From Paracoccaceae bacterium (GTDB lineage: Bacteria > Pseudomonadota > Alphaproteobacteria > Rhodobacterales > Rhodobacteraceae): 64,000 nt of DNA. Location of the stretch: NCBI GenBank assembly GCA_027489355.1, contig JAIXZY010000066.1, positions 62,001 through 126,000 of the forward strand, read 5' to 3'. Both the position numbers and the translations under genes were made by a program. This document shows, piece by piece, positions 7,322 through 16,056 of the stretch. Below the pieces are notes generated by a model that saw nothing but the letters and a program-made list of their open reading frames with translations, was not told the DNA's origin and made no database searches. Numbering within the stretch: the stretch's first letter is position 1; each line of letters begins with the position of its first letter.

Positions 7322-9513
7322 CGCGCACCCCCGGTCAGCGCGCGGGCCGCAGCAAGGATCTGGTCCTTCGACGGCATCGTCGCCGCATAGGCCGGGCCGG
7401 TGGCGATGAAGCTGTCCTCGGCCGTCAGGCGGGCCAGCGGAATGCCGGGGGCCGCCTCGTGGAAATGCGCCATCAGACCTTCGGCGACGCCGCCGGTATG
7501 GCGGGTCTCGTCCACGATCAGGATATGCCGGCACCCCGCGACGGCCGCCGACAGCGCCTCTTTCGGAAGCGGCGACAACCAGCGCGTGTCGATGATGCGG
7601 GTCTTGACACCCGCCGCCTCAAGTTCGGGGCGCGCCTGCTGCGACAGGTAGCAGCCGTTGCCGAAGGTGACGATGGCAAGATCGTCGCCCTGGCCGTCGA
7701 TCCCGACCTCACCCAGCGCGATCCGCTGGCTGGGATCCGGGTAGCGCCGCATCCAGGCGCCGTCCTTGTCGGCATGCAGGTCGCGCATCGGGTAAAGCGC
7801 GATGGGCTCGACAAAGACCACCACCCGCTGCTCCTCGCGCGCAAGCCGCACGCATTCCCGCAGCATCATCGCCCCGTCGGCACCGTTCGACGGCACGGCG
7901 AGGATCACGCCCGGAATGTCGCGCAGCACGGCCAGCGAGTTGTCGTTGTGGAAATGCCCGCCGAAGCCCTTCTGGTAGCCCAGCCCCGCGATGCGGATCA
8001 CCATCGGGTTGGTGAACTGGCCGTTCGAGAAGAAGGGCAGGGTGGCCGCCTCGCCCCGGATCTGGTCCTCGGCGTTGTGGACATAGGCGAGGAACTGGAT
8101 CTCCGGCATCGGGACGAAGCCGTTCTGCGCCATGCCGATCGCGAGGCCCAGGATCGACTGCTCGTCCAGAAGCGCGTCGATCATCCGGTCCGGCCCGAAG
8201 CGCGCCGTCAGCTTCTGCGTCACGCCATAGACGCCGCCCTTGCGACCCACATCCTCGCCCATCATGACGATCTCGGGGTGGGCCAGCATCAGGTCGGTCA
8301 GCGCCCAGTTGATGAGGCGCGACATGATCTGCGGTTCGTCCATCGCCTTCAGGTCCGCGCCAAACGCCTGCTCCCGGGCTTGGGCGCTGGGACCATTCGT
8401 CGGCCGGCACGTGCGGCGAGGCGGTATGATCGCGGCCATGACCTCGCCCGCGGTTTTCAGCCGGGGCCGCGTCACCGCCTCGGCCGCGACCCTGGCCACG
8501 CGCTCGCCGGTTTCCCGGTAGATCGCAAGCGCGTCCTCGGGCGACAGCGCCCCTGCACTGTCCAGCAGCCGGACCGAGTGCAACAGCGGATCGTTCGCCT
8601 CTTCCGCCTCTACCTCTTCGCGCGGCAGGTAGGTCGTGGGCATGTCGGCCCCGGCATGGCCGTAAAGCCGGATGGTACGGACATGCAGGAAGGCCGGCTT
8701 CCGGCGGGTACGGACGTATTCGGCGGCCTCCAGCGCGGTGGCGTAGGTGTCGTACAGGTCAAGCCCATCGCAGGCGAAGTATTTCAGGCCGGGACGGTTC
8801 GAGAAGGTCGCGGCGATCCAGCCCTTCGGCGTCTTGGTGGAAATGCCGATGCCGTTGTCCTCGCAACAGAAGAGCAGGGGCAGAGGCACCGACTGGAAGC
8901 TCGTCCACTGCGCCGCGTTGAAGGCTCCCTGCGCGGTGGAGTGGTTGGCGCTTGCATCGCCGAAGCTGCAATAGGCAATGGCGTCGTCGGGCAGGATCGC
9001 GTGTTCGGGACGGTGGCGGCGGGCCGCGCCGATGGAATAGGCGGCGCCGACGGCCTTGGGCAGATGGCTGGCGATGGTCGAGGTCTGCGGCGGGATCATC
9101 AGCGCGCGGCTGCCCAGCACCTTGTGCCGCCCGCCCGAGATCGGGTCCTCGGAGGACGAGGCGAAGGACAGCAGCATGTCCCGCGTCATGGTCTGCCCCG
9201 GCACCTGCTCGGCACGCGCGATCTGGAAGGCCGCGTCCCGGTAATGCAGGAAGGCGATGTCCGTGGGCCGCAGCGCGGCTGCGACGGCCGCAAGCCCCTC
9301 ATGCCCGGACGAGCCGATCGTGTAGAAGCCTTGCCCCTCGCGCTGCATCGCGCGGCTTTGCCGGTCCAGCGCGCGGCTCAGGCAGCCCGAGCGGAACAGC
9401 GACACGGCCAGCGTCGGCGGCAGCGGGCCTTGTGGGGCGCGACCCGGCGGCAGGTCCCGCGCGGCGACGCGGCGCAGGAAATTCTCGTGGACGATCTCGC
9501 AGCGGTCCATCAA
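7318..9513 (-). CDS. Thiamine-diphosphate 2-oxoacid dehydrogenase E1, alpha and beta parts fused
   Basis: 731 residues. The first half resembles E1-alpha, with a ThDP motif FGDASANHSTAQGAFNAA (about 184-201). The second half, from about 396, is a clear E1-beta (IVMMGEDVGRKGGVYGVT, LLDEQSILGLAIGMA, PEIQFLAYVHNAEDQI, VDETRHTGGVAEGL). Branched-chain-type E1 enzymes decarboxylate 2-oxo acids and pass the acyl group to a lipoyl E2. No E2 or E3 gene lies in this window. The start and stop overlap both neighbours by 4 bp, so this is one operon with the aminotransferase, FabD-like and ALDH7 genes. Confidence 0.88.
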   Translation of the reverse strand: MMDRCEIVHENFLRRVAARDLPPGRAPQGPLPPTLAVSLFRSGCLSRALDRQSRAMQREGQGFYTIGSSGHEGLAAVAAALRPTDIAFLHYRDAAFQIARAEQVPGQTMTRDMLLSFASSSEDPISGGRHKVLGSRALMIPPQTSTIASHLPKAVGAAYSIGAARRHRPEHAILPDDAIAYCSFGDASANHSTAQGAFNAAQWTSFQSVPLPLLFCCEDNGIGISTKTPKGWIAATFSNRPGLKYFACDGLDLYDTYATALEAAEYVRTRRKPAFLHVRTIRLYGHAGADMPTTYLPREEVEAEEANDPLLHSVRLLDSAGALSPEDALAIYRETGERVARVAAEAVTRPRLKTAGEVMAAIIPPRRTCRPTNGPSAQAREQAFGADLKAMDEPQIMSRLINWALTDLMLAHPEIVMMGEDVGRKGGVYGVTQKLTARFGPDRMIDALLDEQSILGLAIGMAQNGFVPMPEIQFLAYVHNAEDQIRGEAATLPFFSNGQFTNPMVIRIAGLGYQKGFGGHFHNDNSLAVLRDIPGVILAVPSNGADGAMMLRECVRLAREEQRVVVFVEPIALYPMRDLHADKDGAWMRRYPDPSQRIALGEVGIDGQGDDLAIVTFGNGCYLSQQARPELEAAGVKTRIIDTRWLSPLPKEALSAAVAGCRHILIVDETRHTGGVAEGLMAHFHEAAPGIPLARLTAEDSFIATGPAYAATMPSKDQILAAARALTGGAR

Positions 9514-10685
9514 CGGGCCTCCAGCGCGGCGGCGAGGCGGGCCAGGCCCTTGTCCAGATCAGCGTCCGAATAGGCGAAGGACAGGCGCAGATGGCCCGGC
9601 AAGCCGAAGGCGCGGCCCGGAACCAGCGCGACCCCGTGATCCTGCAGAAGCCAGCGGCAGAAGTCGGCGTCCGTCGCATGGCCCGTCGCCGCCATCGCCC
9701 CGGTGATGCGTGGAAAGACGTAGAACGCCCCGTCCGGAAGCGGGCAGTCGATCCCCGGCAGCGCGTTCAGCGCCGCCACCACCCGGTCGCGCCGGCCCTG
9801 CCAGGCGGTCCGGCGGATGTCCAGGATCGCCTGATCCCCAGTCAGTGCCGCCAGCGCCGCCGCCTGCGACACCGAGGACGCGCCCGAGGTCAGTTGCCCC
9901 TGCACCGTCCCCATCGCGCCGACAAGCGGCTTCGGCCCGATCCCCCAGCCGATCCGCCAGCCGGTCATCGCATAGGCCTTCGACACGCCGTCCACTGTCA
10001 AACTGCGGTCGCGCAACTGGGGCGCGGCCTTCGCCAGCGGGGTGAACGGGACGAAGTTCAGGTGACGATAGATCTCGTCGGACAGGACCCAGACCTCCGG
10101 GTGGCGGGCCAGAACCTCGGCCAGCGCCTGCAATTCGGCGGCGGAATAGATCGCCCCGGTCGGGTTCGACGGCGAGTTGAGCATCAGCCAGCGCGTGCGC
10201 GGGGTTATCGCCGCCTCCAGCGCCGCAGGCGAAAGCTTGAACCCAGCCTCCATCCCGCAGGCCACCACGACCGGCCGGCCGCCCGCCAGGCTGACGATAT
10301 CGGCATAGCTCGTCCAGAAGGGCGCGGGCATCACCACCTCGTCCCCCGGATCCAGCGTCGCCAGCATCGCATTGGCGATGACCTGCTTTGCGCCGGTCGA
10401 GACGATGACCTCACCTGCCGTCACCCCGGCCTGCGCCGCTATGGCTCCGCGCAGGGCAGGGGTGCCGCTGTTCGCGGTATAGCGGGTCTGGCCCTTCAGC
10501 GCCGCCTGATGCGCCGCCTCGATCACTGGCGCTGGCGTGGGAAAGTCCGGCTCTCCGGTCGACAGCGACACCACATCGCGCCCCGCCGCCCGCAATGCCG
10601 CGGCCTCTTCGGAAATGCGGACGATCTCGGACACGTCCAGCCCGCGCAGGCGCTCTGCCTGCCTGAAACCCGTCGTCGCCGTCAT
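9510..10685 (-). CDS. PLP-dependent class I/II aminotransferase
   Basis: 391 residues from the ATG at 10685, which has AAGGTGGG six bases upstream; the ORF-track start is a TTG ten codons earlier. Fold-type I landmarks are TGEPDFPTP, the SPSNPTG loop, LSDEIYRHL, and the PLP lysine in DGVSKAYAMTGWRIG (about 236). It belongs to the aspartate-aminotransferase-like (Igamma) group. It is first in the operon leading to the 2-oxoacid dehydrogenase E1, so it may supply a 2-oxo acid (2-oxoadipate is one possibility). It is divergent from a LysR gene. Confidence 0.88.
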   Translation of the reverse strand: MTATTGFRQAERLRGLDVSEIVRISEEAAALRAAGRDVVSLSTGEPDFPTPAPVIEAAHQAALKGQTRYTANSGTPALRGAIAAQAGVTAGEVIVSTGAKQVIANAMLATLDPGDEVVMPAPFWTSYADIVSLAGGRPVVVACGMEAGFKLSPAALEAAITPRTRWLMLNSPSNPTGAIYSAAELQALAEVLARHPEVWVLSDEIYRHLNFVPFTPLAKAAPQLRDRSLTVDGVSKAYAMTGWRIGWGIGPKPLVGAMGTVQGQLTSGASSVSQAAALAALTGDQAILDIRRTAWQGRRDRVVAALNALPGIDCPLPDGAFYVFPRITGAMAATGHATDADFCRWLLQDHGVALVPGRAFGLPGHLRLSFAYSDADLDKGLARLAAALEAR

Positions 10686-10779
10686 CGCCGTCCCACCTTG
10701 CGCCATCCCGCTCAAGTCTAGCTGGCCTTGCCCGCGAAAATGAGCGACATGTTGGTCATCATCCTGGAGAAAAACTCAC

Positions 10780-11673
10780 ATGATCGCCCCGCGTCGCTTC
10801 CTGCCCTCGATCAGCTCGCTTCTCGCGCTGGAAGCGGTGGACCGCCGCGGCAGCGCCACCGCCGCGGCCGAGGAACTGGCGCTGACCCATTCCGCGGTCA
10901 GCCGCCAGCTCAAGACGCTGCAGGACCAGATCGGCGTGACCCTTCTGCGGCGCGAGGGGAAGGGGCTGACGCTGACCCCCGCCGGGATCGATTATGCGGC
11001 TTCGATCCGCGACTACCTGCAGGACCTCGCGCGGGCCAGCCTCAAGATCCGCGCGGCGGGCGAACAGTCCAGCCTGAACATCGCCGTCCTGCCCGCCTTC
11101 GGGACGCATTGGCTGCTGCCGCGCCTTCGCGCCTTCGCGCAGGGCAATCCCGACATCACCATCAACTTCGCGACCCGGCTTTCACCCTTCGACTTCACCC
11201 GCGAACCCTTCGACGCCGCGATCCACTTCGGCCGCGCCGACTGGCCGGGGGCGACCCATCTGGAACTTGCCCGCGAACAGGTCATCCCCGCCTGCGCACC
11301 CTCTCTGGCCGGGCGCGGCTCGCTCACGCCCCAGGACCTTCCCGCACTCCGGCTGCTGCACCTGGAAACCCGTCCCGGCGCCTGGGAGGACTGGTTCGCC
11401 CGGCAGGGCTGTCCCGCAGGCCACCTGCGCGGGATGCTCTTCGACCAGTTCTCGCAGATGGCCGAGGCGGCGGCCCTGGGCTACGGTGTCGCGCTGCTGC
11501 CCGCCTTCCTGGCCGAGGCCGAGTTTGCCAAGGGACGGCTCGTGCCGCCTGTCGAACTGCCGACCGAGGTCGACGGGGCCTATTACATCGTCTGGCCGCA
11601 GATCAGCCCGCCCGGCCGCCCGCTGCAGAAGCTCTTGAAGTATCTGCAGTTGGGCCAGACCGGGCGACCCTGA
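10780..11673 (+). CDS. LysR-family transcriptional regulator (GcvA-like)
   Basis: 297 residues. The N-terminal helix-turn-helix reads SATAAAEELALTHSAVSRQL, and the effector domain contains the GcvA-group stretches FGTHWLLPRL and ATRLSPFDF. It is transcribed away from the aminotransferase-E1-acyltransferase-ALDH operon across a 94-bp gap, the usual layout of a LysR activator and its target. GGAG lies upstream of the ATG. The effector is unknown. Confidence 0.88.
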   Translation: MIAPRRFLPSISSLLALEAVDRRGSATAAAEELALTHSAVSRQLKTLQDQIGVTLLRREGKGLTLTPAGIDYAASIRDYLQDLARASLKIRAAGEQSSLNIAVLPAFGTHWLLPRLRAFAQGNPDITINFATRLSPFDFTREPFDAAIHFGRADWPGATHLELAREQVIPACAPSLAGRGSLTPQDLPALRLLHLETRPGAWEDWFARQGCPAGHLRGMLFDQFSQMAEAAALGYGVALLPAFLAEAEFAKGRLVPPVELPTEVDGAYYIVWPQISPPGRPLQKLLKYLQLGQTGRP

Positions 11674-12025
11674 CCTTGCGGCGGAAGTCTGCAAGCCCTG
11701 CCCGAACGCTTGCCATTCCGGCATCTTCCCGTCCTTGCCGCGGCAGTTTCAGACAAAACACTTGCCCGACGGCGCAAAACAGGCAACGGTCCCGCGGCAA
11801 CGCAGACGGAAGTTCAGCGGCGGCAGCCGGGGACACGGGCGGGCGAACCCGGTGGTCCACGGACCGGTTGCAGCCGATGGAGCCCGGGAACGATGAAATT
11901 GGGCGGGGCTGACCGGGCAGGGTTCGGCATGTCCCGCCGACGGGAAGCAGTTTGTCCGGCCTCCGGGCGGGATTGGTGGACATGGCCGTCAGGCATGTGA
12001 TTTGGTCGACAAGGGGCATTTCGTG
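11674..12025. other. Intergenic region, no gene seen
   Basis: 352 bp between the LysR gene and the GMC oxidoreductase. Track ORFs crossing it on both strands read as low-complexity shadow sequence (Arg/Pro/Gly-rich) without family features. It presumably holds the GMC promoter; I could not identify a convincing -35/-10 pair or an RNA gene. Confidence 0.6.
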
Positions 12026-13657
12026 ATGGCGCAGCGGTCCGCTCCGCCCCCGGCGTCCGTCGGGCAGGGCCTCGCCGCCAGGGCAGCGGCGCGGCACTGG
12101 GATGTCGTGGTCATCGGCACCGGGGTCGGCGGCGGCATCATCGGGCGGCGCATGGCCGAACGCGGACTCTCGGTCCTTTTCGTCGAGAAGGGACCCGTCG
12201 GCCACCGGACCGAAGGCCAGGACCTGCGCGGCGACCTGGAAGACTATGTCGCCCGCCAGGCCCGCGGCTTCTGGCCCACCCCGATCGAGACGCGCATCGA
12301 CGGCGGGCGGCCGCAACGCTTCTTCGCGCCGCTCGGCAGCGGGGTCGGCGGCTCTTCGGTCTTCTACGCCGCCGCCGCCGAACGGCCCGAACGGCACGAT
12401 CTCGATCCGACCAACGCCATGCCGCATCCCACCGGCGGCTGGCCCGTCGGCTACGATGCCTTCCGGCCCTGGTTCGACCAGGCCGAGGACCTCCTCTCGG
12501 TCCGAGGCGAGGCCGACCCCCTCTCGGACCTGCCCGCGCCGCACCTGGCTGCCCCCGACCTCACCCCCGCCGAGGCGGCGCTCTTCCGCGACATCCGGCT
12601 CTCCGGACTCCACCCCTACCGCGCGCATGAGGCGCTGCGCCGCCTTCCCGGCTGCACCGACTGCCTTGGCCGCAAATGTCCGCGCCCCTGCAAGATGGAC
12701 GGCCGCTCGGCCGGGGTAGAGCCTGCGCTCGAGACCGGCAATGCGACGCTTCTCGCCAATGCGACGGTCGAGGAACTCATCGAATCCGGCGGCCGAATTA
12801 CCCAGGCGCGGGTTCGCGCCGACGGACGCGAGGTCCTGCTGCAGGCCGATGTCTTCGTCCTTGCCGCCGGCGCGCTGAACTCTCCGAACCTGCTCCTGCG
12901 GTCGACCTCCACGCAGGCCCGAGGTTGCGCCAATTCAAGCGGTTGGGTCGGGCGCGGGCTGATGTTCCACCTCAGCGAACTGGTCGCCGTCTGGCCGCTT
13001 CGTGGCAGCCCTACCGTCGGCGCGACCCGCACTCTGGCCTTCCGCGACCTCTACAGCCATGAGGGCCAGCGGCTCGGCCTTGTGCAGTCGATGGGTGTCT
13101 CGGCCGATGCGGGCCAGATCGCCGCCCATCTCAAGTCAATGCTCGCGCATTCTGCCCTGCGCCGCCTTCCAGGCGCGCCGCGCCTTGCCACGCTTTTCGG
13201 CAAGATCGCCGCCGAAGTCTTCGGCTCGGCCACCGTGCTGGTCGGTGTGCTTGAGGACCTGGCCTATCCCGAGAACCGTGTTCGCCCGCATCCCGACGAC
13301 CCCGAGATCCCGCTTGTCGACTATCGCATCTCGGACGAGCTGAAGCAGCGCCGTGCGCATTTCCGCCGGGCGATCCGGCAGAAGCTGTCGCGCCACCGGC
13401 TGATGATGCTGTGTTTCAGCCCGACGCTGAACTTCGGCCACCCCTGCGGCACGCTGCGTTTCGGTTCCGATCCGGCGACCTCGGTCCTTGATGCCGACTG
13501 CAAGGCGCACGACCTTGACAACCTCTATGTCGCCGATGCCTCGTTCATGCCCTCGTCGATGGGCGTCAATCCCAGCCTCACCATCGCCGCCAACGCACTG
13601 CGGGTGGGAGAGATCATCGCAGCGCGTCTCGTCTCCGCCAGACGCAAAGCCAGCTGA
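12026..13657 (+). CDS. GMC-family FAD oxidoreductase
   Basis: 543 residues. The ATG at 12026 is preferred over the upstream TTG because AAGGGG precedes it. The N terminus has a Rossmann FAD motif (VVVIGTGVGGGIIGRRMAERG). The C-terminal GMC_oxred_C domain contains NFGHPCGTLRFG with the active-site His region, then DNLYVADASFMPSSMGVNPSLT. A cysteine cluster, CTDCLGRKCPRPC, in the middle is typical of one bacterial GMC subgroup. Members oxidise alcohols or sugars; the substrate here is unknown. The stop is directly followed by the SDR gene. Confidence 0.87.
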   Translation: MAQRSAPPPASVGQGLAARAAARHWDVVVIGTGVGGGIIGRRMAERGLSVLFVEKGPVGHRTEGQDLRGDLEDYVARQARGFWPTPIETRIDGGRPQRFFAPLGSGVGGSSVFYAAAAERPERHDLDPTNAMPHPTGGWPVGYDAFRPWFDQAEDLLSVRGEADPLSDLPAPHLAAPDLTPAEAALFRDIRLSGLHPYRAHEALRRLPGCTDCLGRKCPRPCKMDGRSAGVEPALETGNATLLANATVEELIESGGRITQARVRADGREVLLQADVFVLAAGALNSPNLLLRSTSTQARGCANSSGWVGRGLMFHLSELVAVWPLRGSPTVGATRTLAFRDLYSHEGQRLGLVQSMGVSADAGQIAAHLKSMLAHSALRRLPGAPRLATLFGKIAAEVFGSATVLVGVLEDLAYPENRVRPHPDDPEIPLVDYRISDELKQRRAHFRRAIRQKLSRHRLMMLCFSPTLNFGHPCGTLRFGSDPATSVLDADCKAHDLDNLYVADASFMPSSMGVNPSLTIAANALRVGEIIAARLVSARRKAS

Positions 13658-14407
13658 ATGGCGCACCGCATGATGCATGAAACCCTGACCGACATCGCCG
13701 TCATCACCGAAGCCAGCTGGGGCCTCGGCCAGGCGCTGGCCCTGGCGCTGGTCCGCCGCGGCATCGCCGTCGCCGGCATCGCGCGCGAGGCCTTCACCGC
13801 CGAAGGCGTCCTCTCCGTGACCGCCGACGTCCGCGACCCGGTCCAGGTCGCCCAGGCCTTCGACCAGATCCGCGACAGGCTCGGCACGCCCACGATCCTG
13901 ATCAACAACGCCGAGACCTATCCCGACCGCGACATTCTGGACGAAACCCCGGACACGTTCATGGACACCCTCCGCCTCAATCTCGGGGGTGCCTTCAACT
14001 GCTGCCACGAGGCTCTGCCTGCGATGGTGGCCCGGGGCTCTGGCCGGATCGTCAACGTCGTCACCTTCGCCGACATCAGCCCCGCGCCCCTTGCTGCCGG
14101 CTACTCGGTCTCGAAGGGGGCTCTGCGGATTCTCACCCGCGCTCTGGTGGCGGACCTGGGCGACCGCTTCCCCGGCATCGTCGTGAACGACTGGATTCCT
14201 GGCACGCATTCCCCCCGCAAGGGCATCCCGGACGGCGTTGATCCTGCGGTCGCCGCCGAATGGGGCGCGGCGCTGGCGCTATTGCGACGGGCCGACATCA
14301 ACGGTCGGGTCTTTCTGCAGGATCGCGAACACCTCTCGCCCCGGTCGCTGAGGGGCCGCGTGAAGGACCGGGTGCTCGGGCGGCGCCAGATCCGCATCCG
14401 GCTCTAG
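13658..14407 (+). CDS. SDR-family protein with altered catalytic and cofactor motifs
   Basis: 249 residues; the ATG abuts the GMC stop codon, and in-frame ATGs at 13670 and 13673 are alternatives. It has a classical SDR layout: nucleotide loop, NNAE (normally NNAG), and a YSVSK Tyr-Lys pair. The glycine-rich loop reads TEASWGLGQ instead of TGxxxGxG. The residue 13 before the tyrosine, normally the catalytic Ser, is Thr in VVTFAD. It may be a poor or changed dehydrogenase, or a partner of the adjacent GMC flavoprotein. Its strict pairing with the GMC gene suggests a joint pathway. Confidence 0.78.
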   Translation: MAHRMMHETLTDIAVITEASWGLGQALALALVRRGIAVAGIAREAFTAEGVLSVTADVRDPVQVAQAFDQIRDRLGTPTILINNAETYPDRDILDETPDTFMDTLRLNLGGAFNCCHEALPAMVARGSGRIVNVVTFADISPAPLAAGYSVSKGALRILTRALVADLGDRFPGIVVNDWIPGTHSPRKGIPDGVDPAVAAEWGAALALLRRADINGRVFLQDREHLSPRSLRGRVKDRVLGRRQIRIRL

Positions 14408-14565
14408 TCACCGCGATCCTCCTCCCTGCCGGTCAAAGCAGCGGATCGACTGCTGAAAAAATAGGCACATGGTCACCCGTCAGTCGCATTCGGCGTCGTG
14501 GCCCTTTTCAAGGCTGGCGCGGCTCTGCTCTAGTTGACGACAAGTAAGTGTGCCGGGGGACGTGG

Positions 14566-15975
14566 GTGACGCAGTTCAACGAGATGTACCAGGGCGTGGA
14601 CGTCCGCCAGCCCTATGCGCGGCTCAAGGACTGGGTAGGCCACATGCCGCAAGAGCTTCGCAGTCTGAAACAGGCCGAGGCCGAGGCGCTGTTCCGTCGC
14701 ATCGGCATCACCTTCGCCGTCTACGGTGAAGGCGGCGACCCAGACCGGCTGATCCCCTTCGACATGTTCCCCCGCGTCTTCTCGGGTTCGGAATGGGCGA
14801 AACTCGAACGCGGAATCAAGCAGCGGGCCCGGGCGCTGAACGCCTTCCTTGTCGACGTCTACGGCCGGGGCGAGATCATCCGTGCCGGCCGCATCCCGGC
14901 CCGCCTCGTCTACCAGAACGAAGCCTACGAGAAGGCCGTCGCCGGTTTCGTGCCCCCCAAGGGGGTCTATTCGCACATCGTGGGCGTCGACATCGTCCGC
15001 ACCGGACCGGACGACTTCTACGTCCTGGAAGACAATTGCCGCACGCCAAGCGGGGTCAGCTACATGCTGGAAAGCCGCGAGATCATGATGCGGATGTTCC
15101 CCGACCTGTTCCGGGAAAACCGCATCGAACCCGTCGACACCTATTCCGAGAAACTCCGCCGCACCCTCTCCAGCGTCGCCCCCGGCAAATGCAAGGGCGA
15201 GCCGACGGTGGTCATCCTCACCCCCGGCCATTTCAACTCGGCCTACTACGAGCACTCCCTTCTCGCCGACCTGATGGGCGTCGAACTGGTCGAGGGCCAG
15301 GACCTCTTCGTCGACGGCGAATACGTCTACATGCGCACCACCGAAGGCCCGCAGCGGGTGGACGTAATCTACCGCCGCATCGACGACGCCTATCTCGACC
15401 CCTTGTGCTTCCGCCCGGACTCCATGCTCGGCATCCCCGGGCTGATGGATGTCTACCGCTCGGGCGGCGTGTCGATCTGCTCGGCGCCGGGGGCAGGGGT
15501 CGCCGACGACAAGGCGGTTTACACCTACGTCCCCGACATGGTCCGCTTCTATCTGGGCGAGGAACCGATCCTTAAGAACGTGCCCACCTGGCAGTGCGGG
15601 CGCGAGGATGACCTGAAGCACGTCCTCTCCAATCTCCCCGACCTCGTCGTCAAGGAAGTCCACGGCTCCGGAGGCTACGGGATGCTTGTCGGCCCCAAGG
15701 CCACGAAGGAGGAGATCGACCGCTTCCGCCTGAAGCTCGCCGAGGACCCCGGCAACTACATCGCCCAGCCCACCCTTGCGCTCTCCACCGTCCCCACCTT
15801 CGTCGACGAGGGCGTCGCCCCCCGCCATGTCGATCTGCGGCCCTACTGCCTGGTCGGTGAACGCATCGAACTCGTCCCCGGCGGGCTGACCCGTGTTGCG
15901 CTGAAAGAGGGCTCTCTGGTCGTGAACTCGTCCCAGGGCGGGGGGGTGAAGGACACTTGGGTGCTCGCAGAATGA
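14566..15975 (+). CDS. Circularly permuted type-2 ATP-grasp protein
   Basis: 469 residues from the GTG at 14566, chosen because family members start with (M)TQFNEMY and GGGGGA lies five bases before it; the ORF track begins six codons earlier. Recognisable blocks are VLEDNCRTPSGVSYMLESRE, TPGHFNSAYYEHSLLADLMG, the VKEVHGSGGYGMLVGP glycine loop and HVDLRPYCL. This family belongs to ATP-grasp enzymes predicted to form amide/peptide bonds. It is the first gene of the conserved four-gene module with alpha-E, transglutaminase-like and Anbu proteins. Confidence 0.9.
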   Translation: MTQFNEMYQGVDVRQPYARLKDWVGHMPQELRSLKQAEAEALFRRIGITFAVYGEGGDPDRLIPFDMFPRVFSGSEWAKLERGIKQRARALNAFLVDVYGRGEIIRAGRIPARLVYQNEAYEKAVAGFVPPKGVYSHIVGVDIVRTGPDDFYVLEDNCRTPSGVSYMLESREIMMRMFPDLFRENRIEPVDTYSEKLRRTLSSVAPGKCKGEPTVVILTPGHFNSAYYEHSLLADLMGVELVEGQDLFVDGEYVYMRTTEGPQRVDVIYRRIDDAYLDPLCFRPDSMLGIPGLMDVYRSGGVSICSAPGAGVADDKAVYTYVPDMVRFYLGEEPILKNVPTWQCGREDDLKHVLSNLPDLVVKEVHGSGGYGMLVGPKATKEEIDRFRLKLAEDPGNYIAQPTLALSTVPTFVDEGVAPRHVDLRPYCLVGERIELVPGGLTRVALKEGSLVVNSSQGGGVKDTWVLAE

Positions 15976-16012
15976 CCGGGGTCCGACACGTCTTCCGCCA
16001 AGCATCGAAATC

Positions 16013-16033
16013 CGATTTTTCGCAGAAAAATCG
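16013..16033. repeat. Hairpin with TTTTTCGCAGAAAAA core (copy 1)
   Basis: A perfect inverted repeat, CGATTTTT and AAAAATCG around CGCAG, lies in the 81-bp gap between the ATP-grasp and alpha-E genes. It shares the TTTTCGCAGAAAA core with two hairpins after lipA. It is strand-symmetric apart from the loop. A role in attenuation or mRNA processing inside the operon is possible. Confidence 0.7.
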
Positions 16034-16056
16034 TCGCCGTACGGGCAGGTCCTGAC

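Noticed and set aside
7459-9573. 704-residue plus-strand ORF opposite the E1 gene
   Set aside because: No family motifs and biased composition; antisense shadow of the E1 fusion.
8952-10721. 589-residue plus-strand ORF
   Set aside because: Low-complexity Arg-rich shadow of the E1 and aminotransferase genes.
11710-12000. 96-residue plus-strand ORF before the GMC gene
   Set aside because: Composition is Arg/Gly/Pro-rich with no ribosome-binding site or domain; most likely non-coding.
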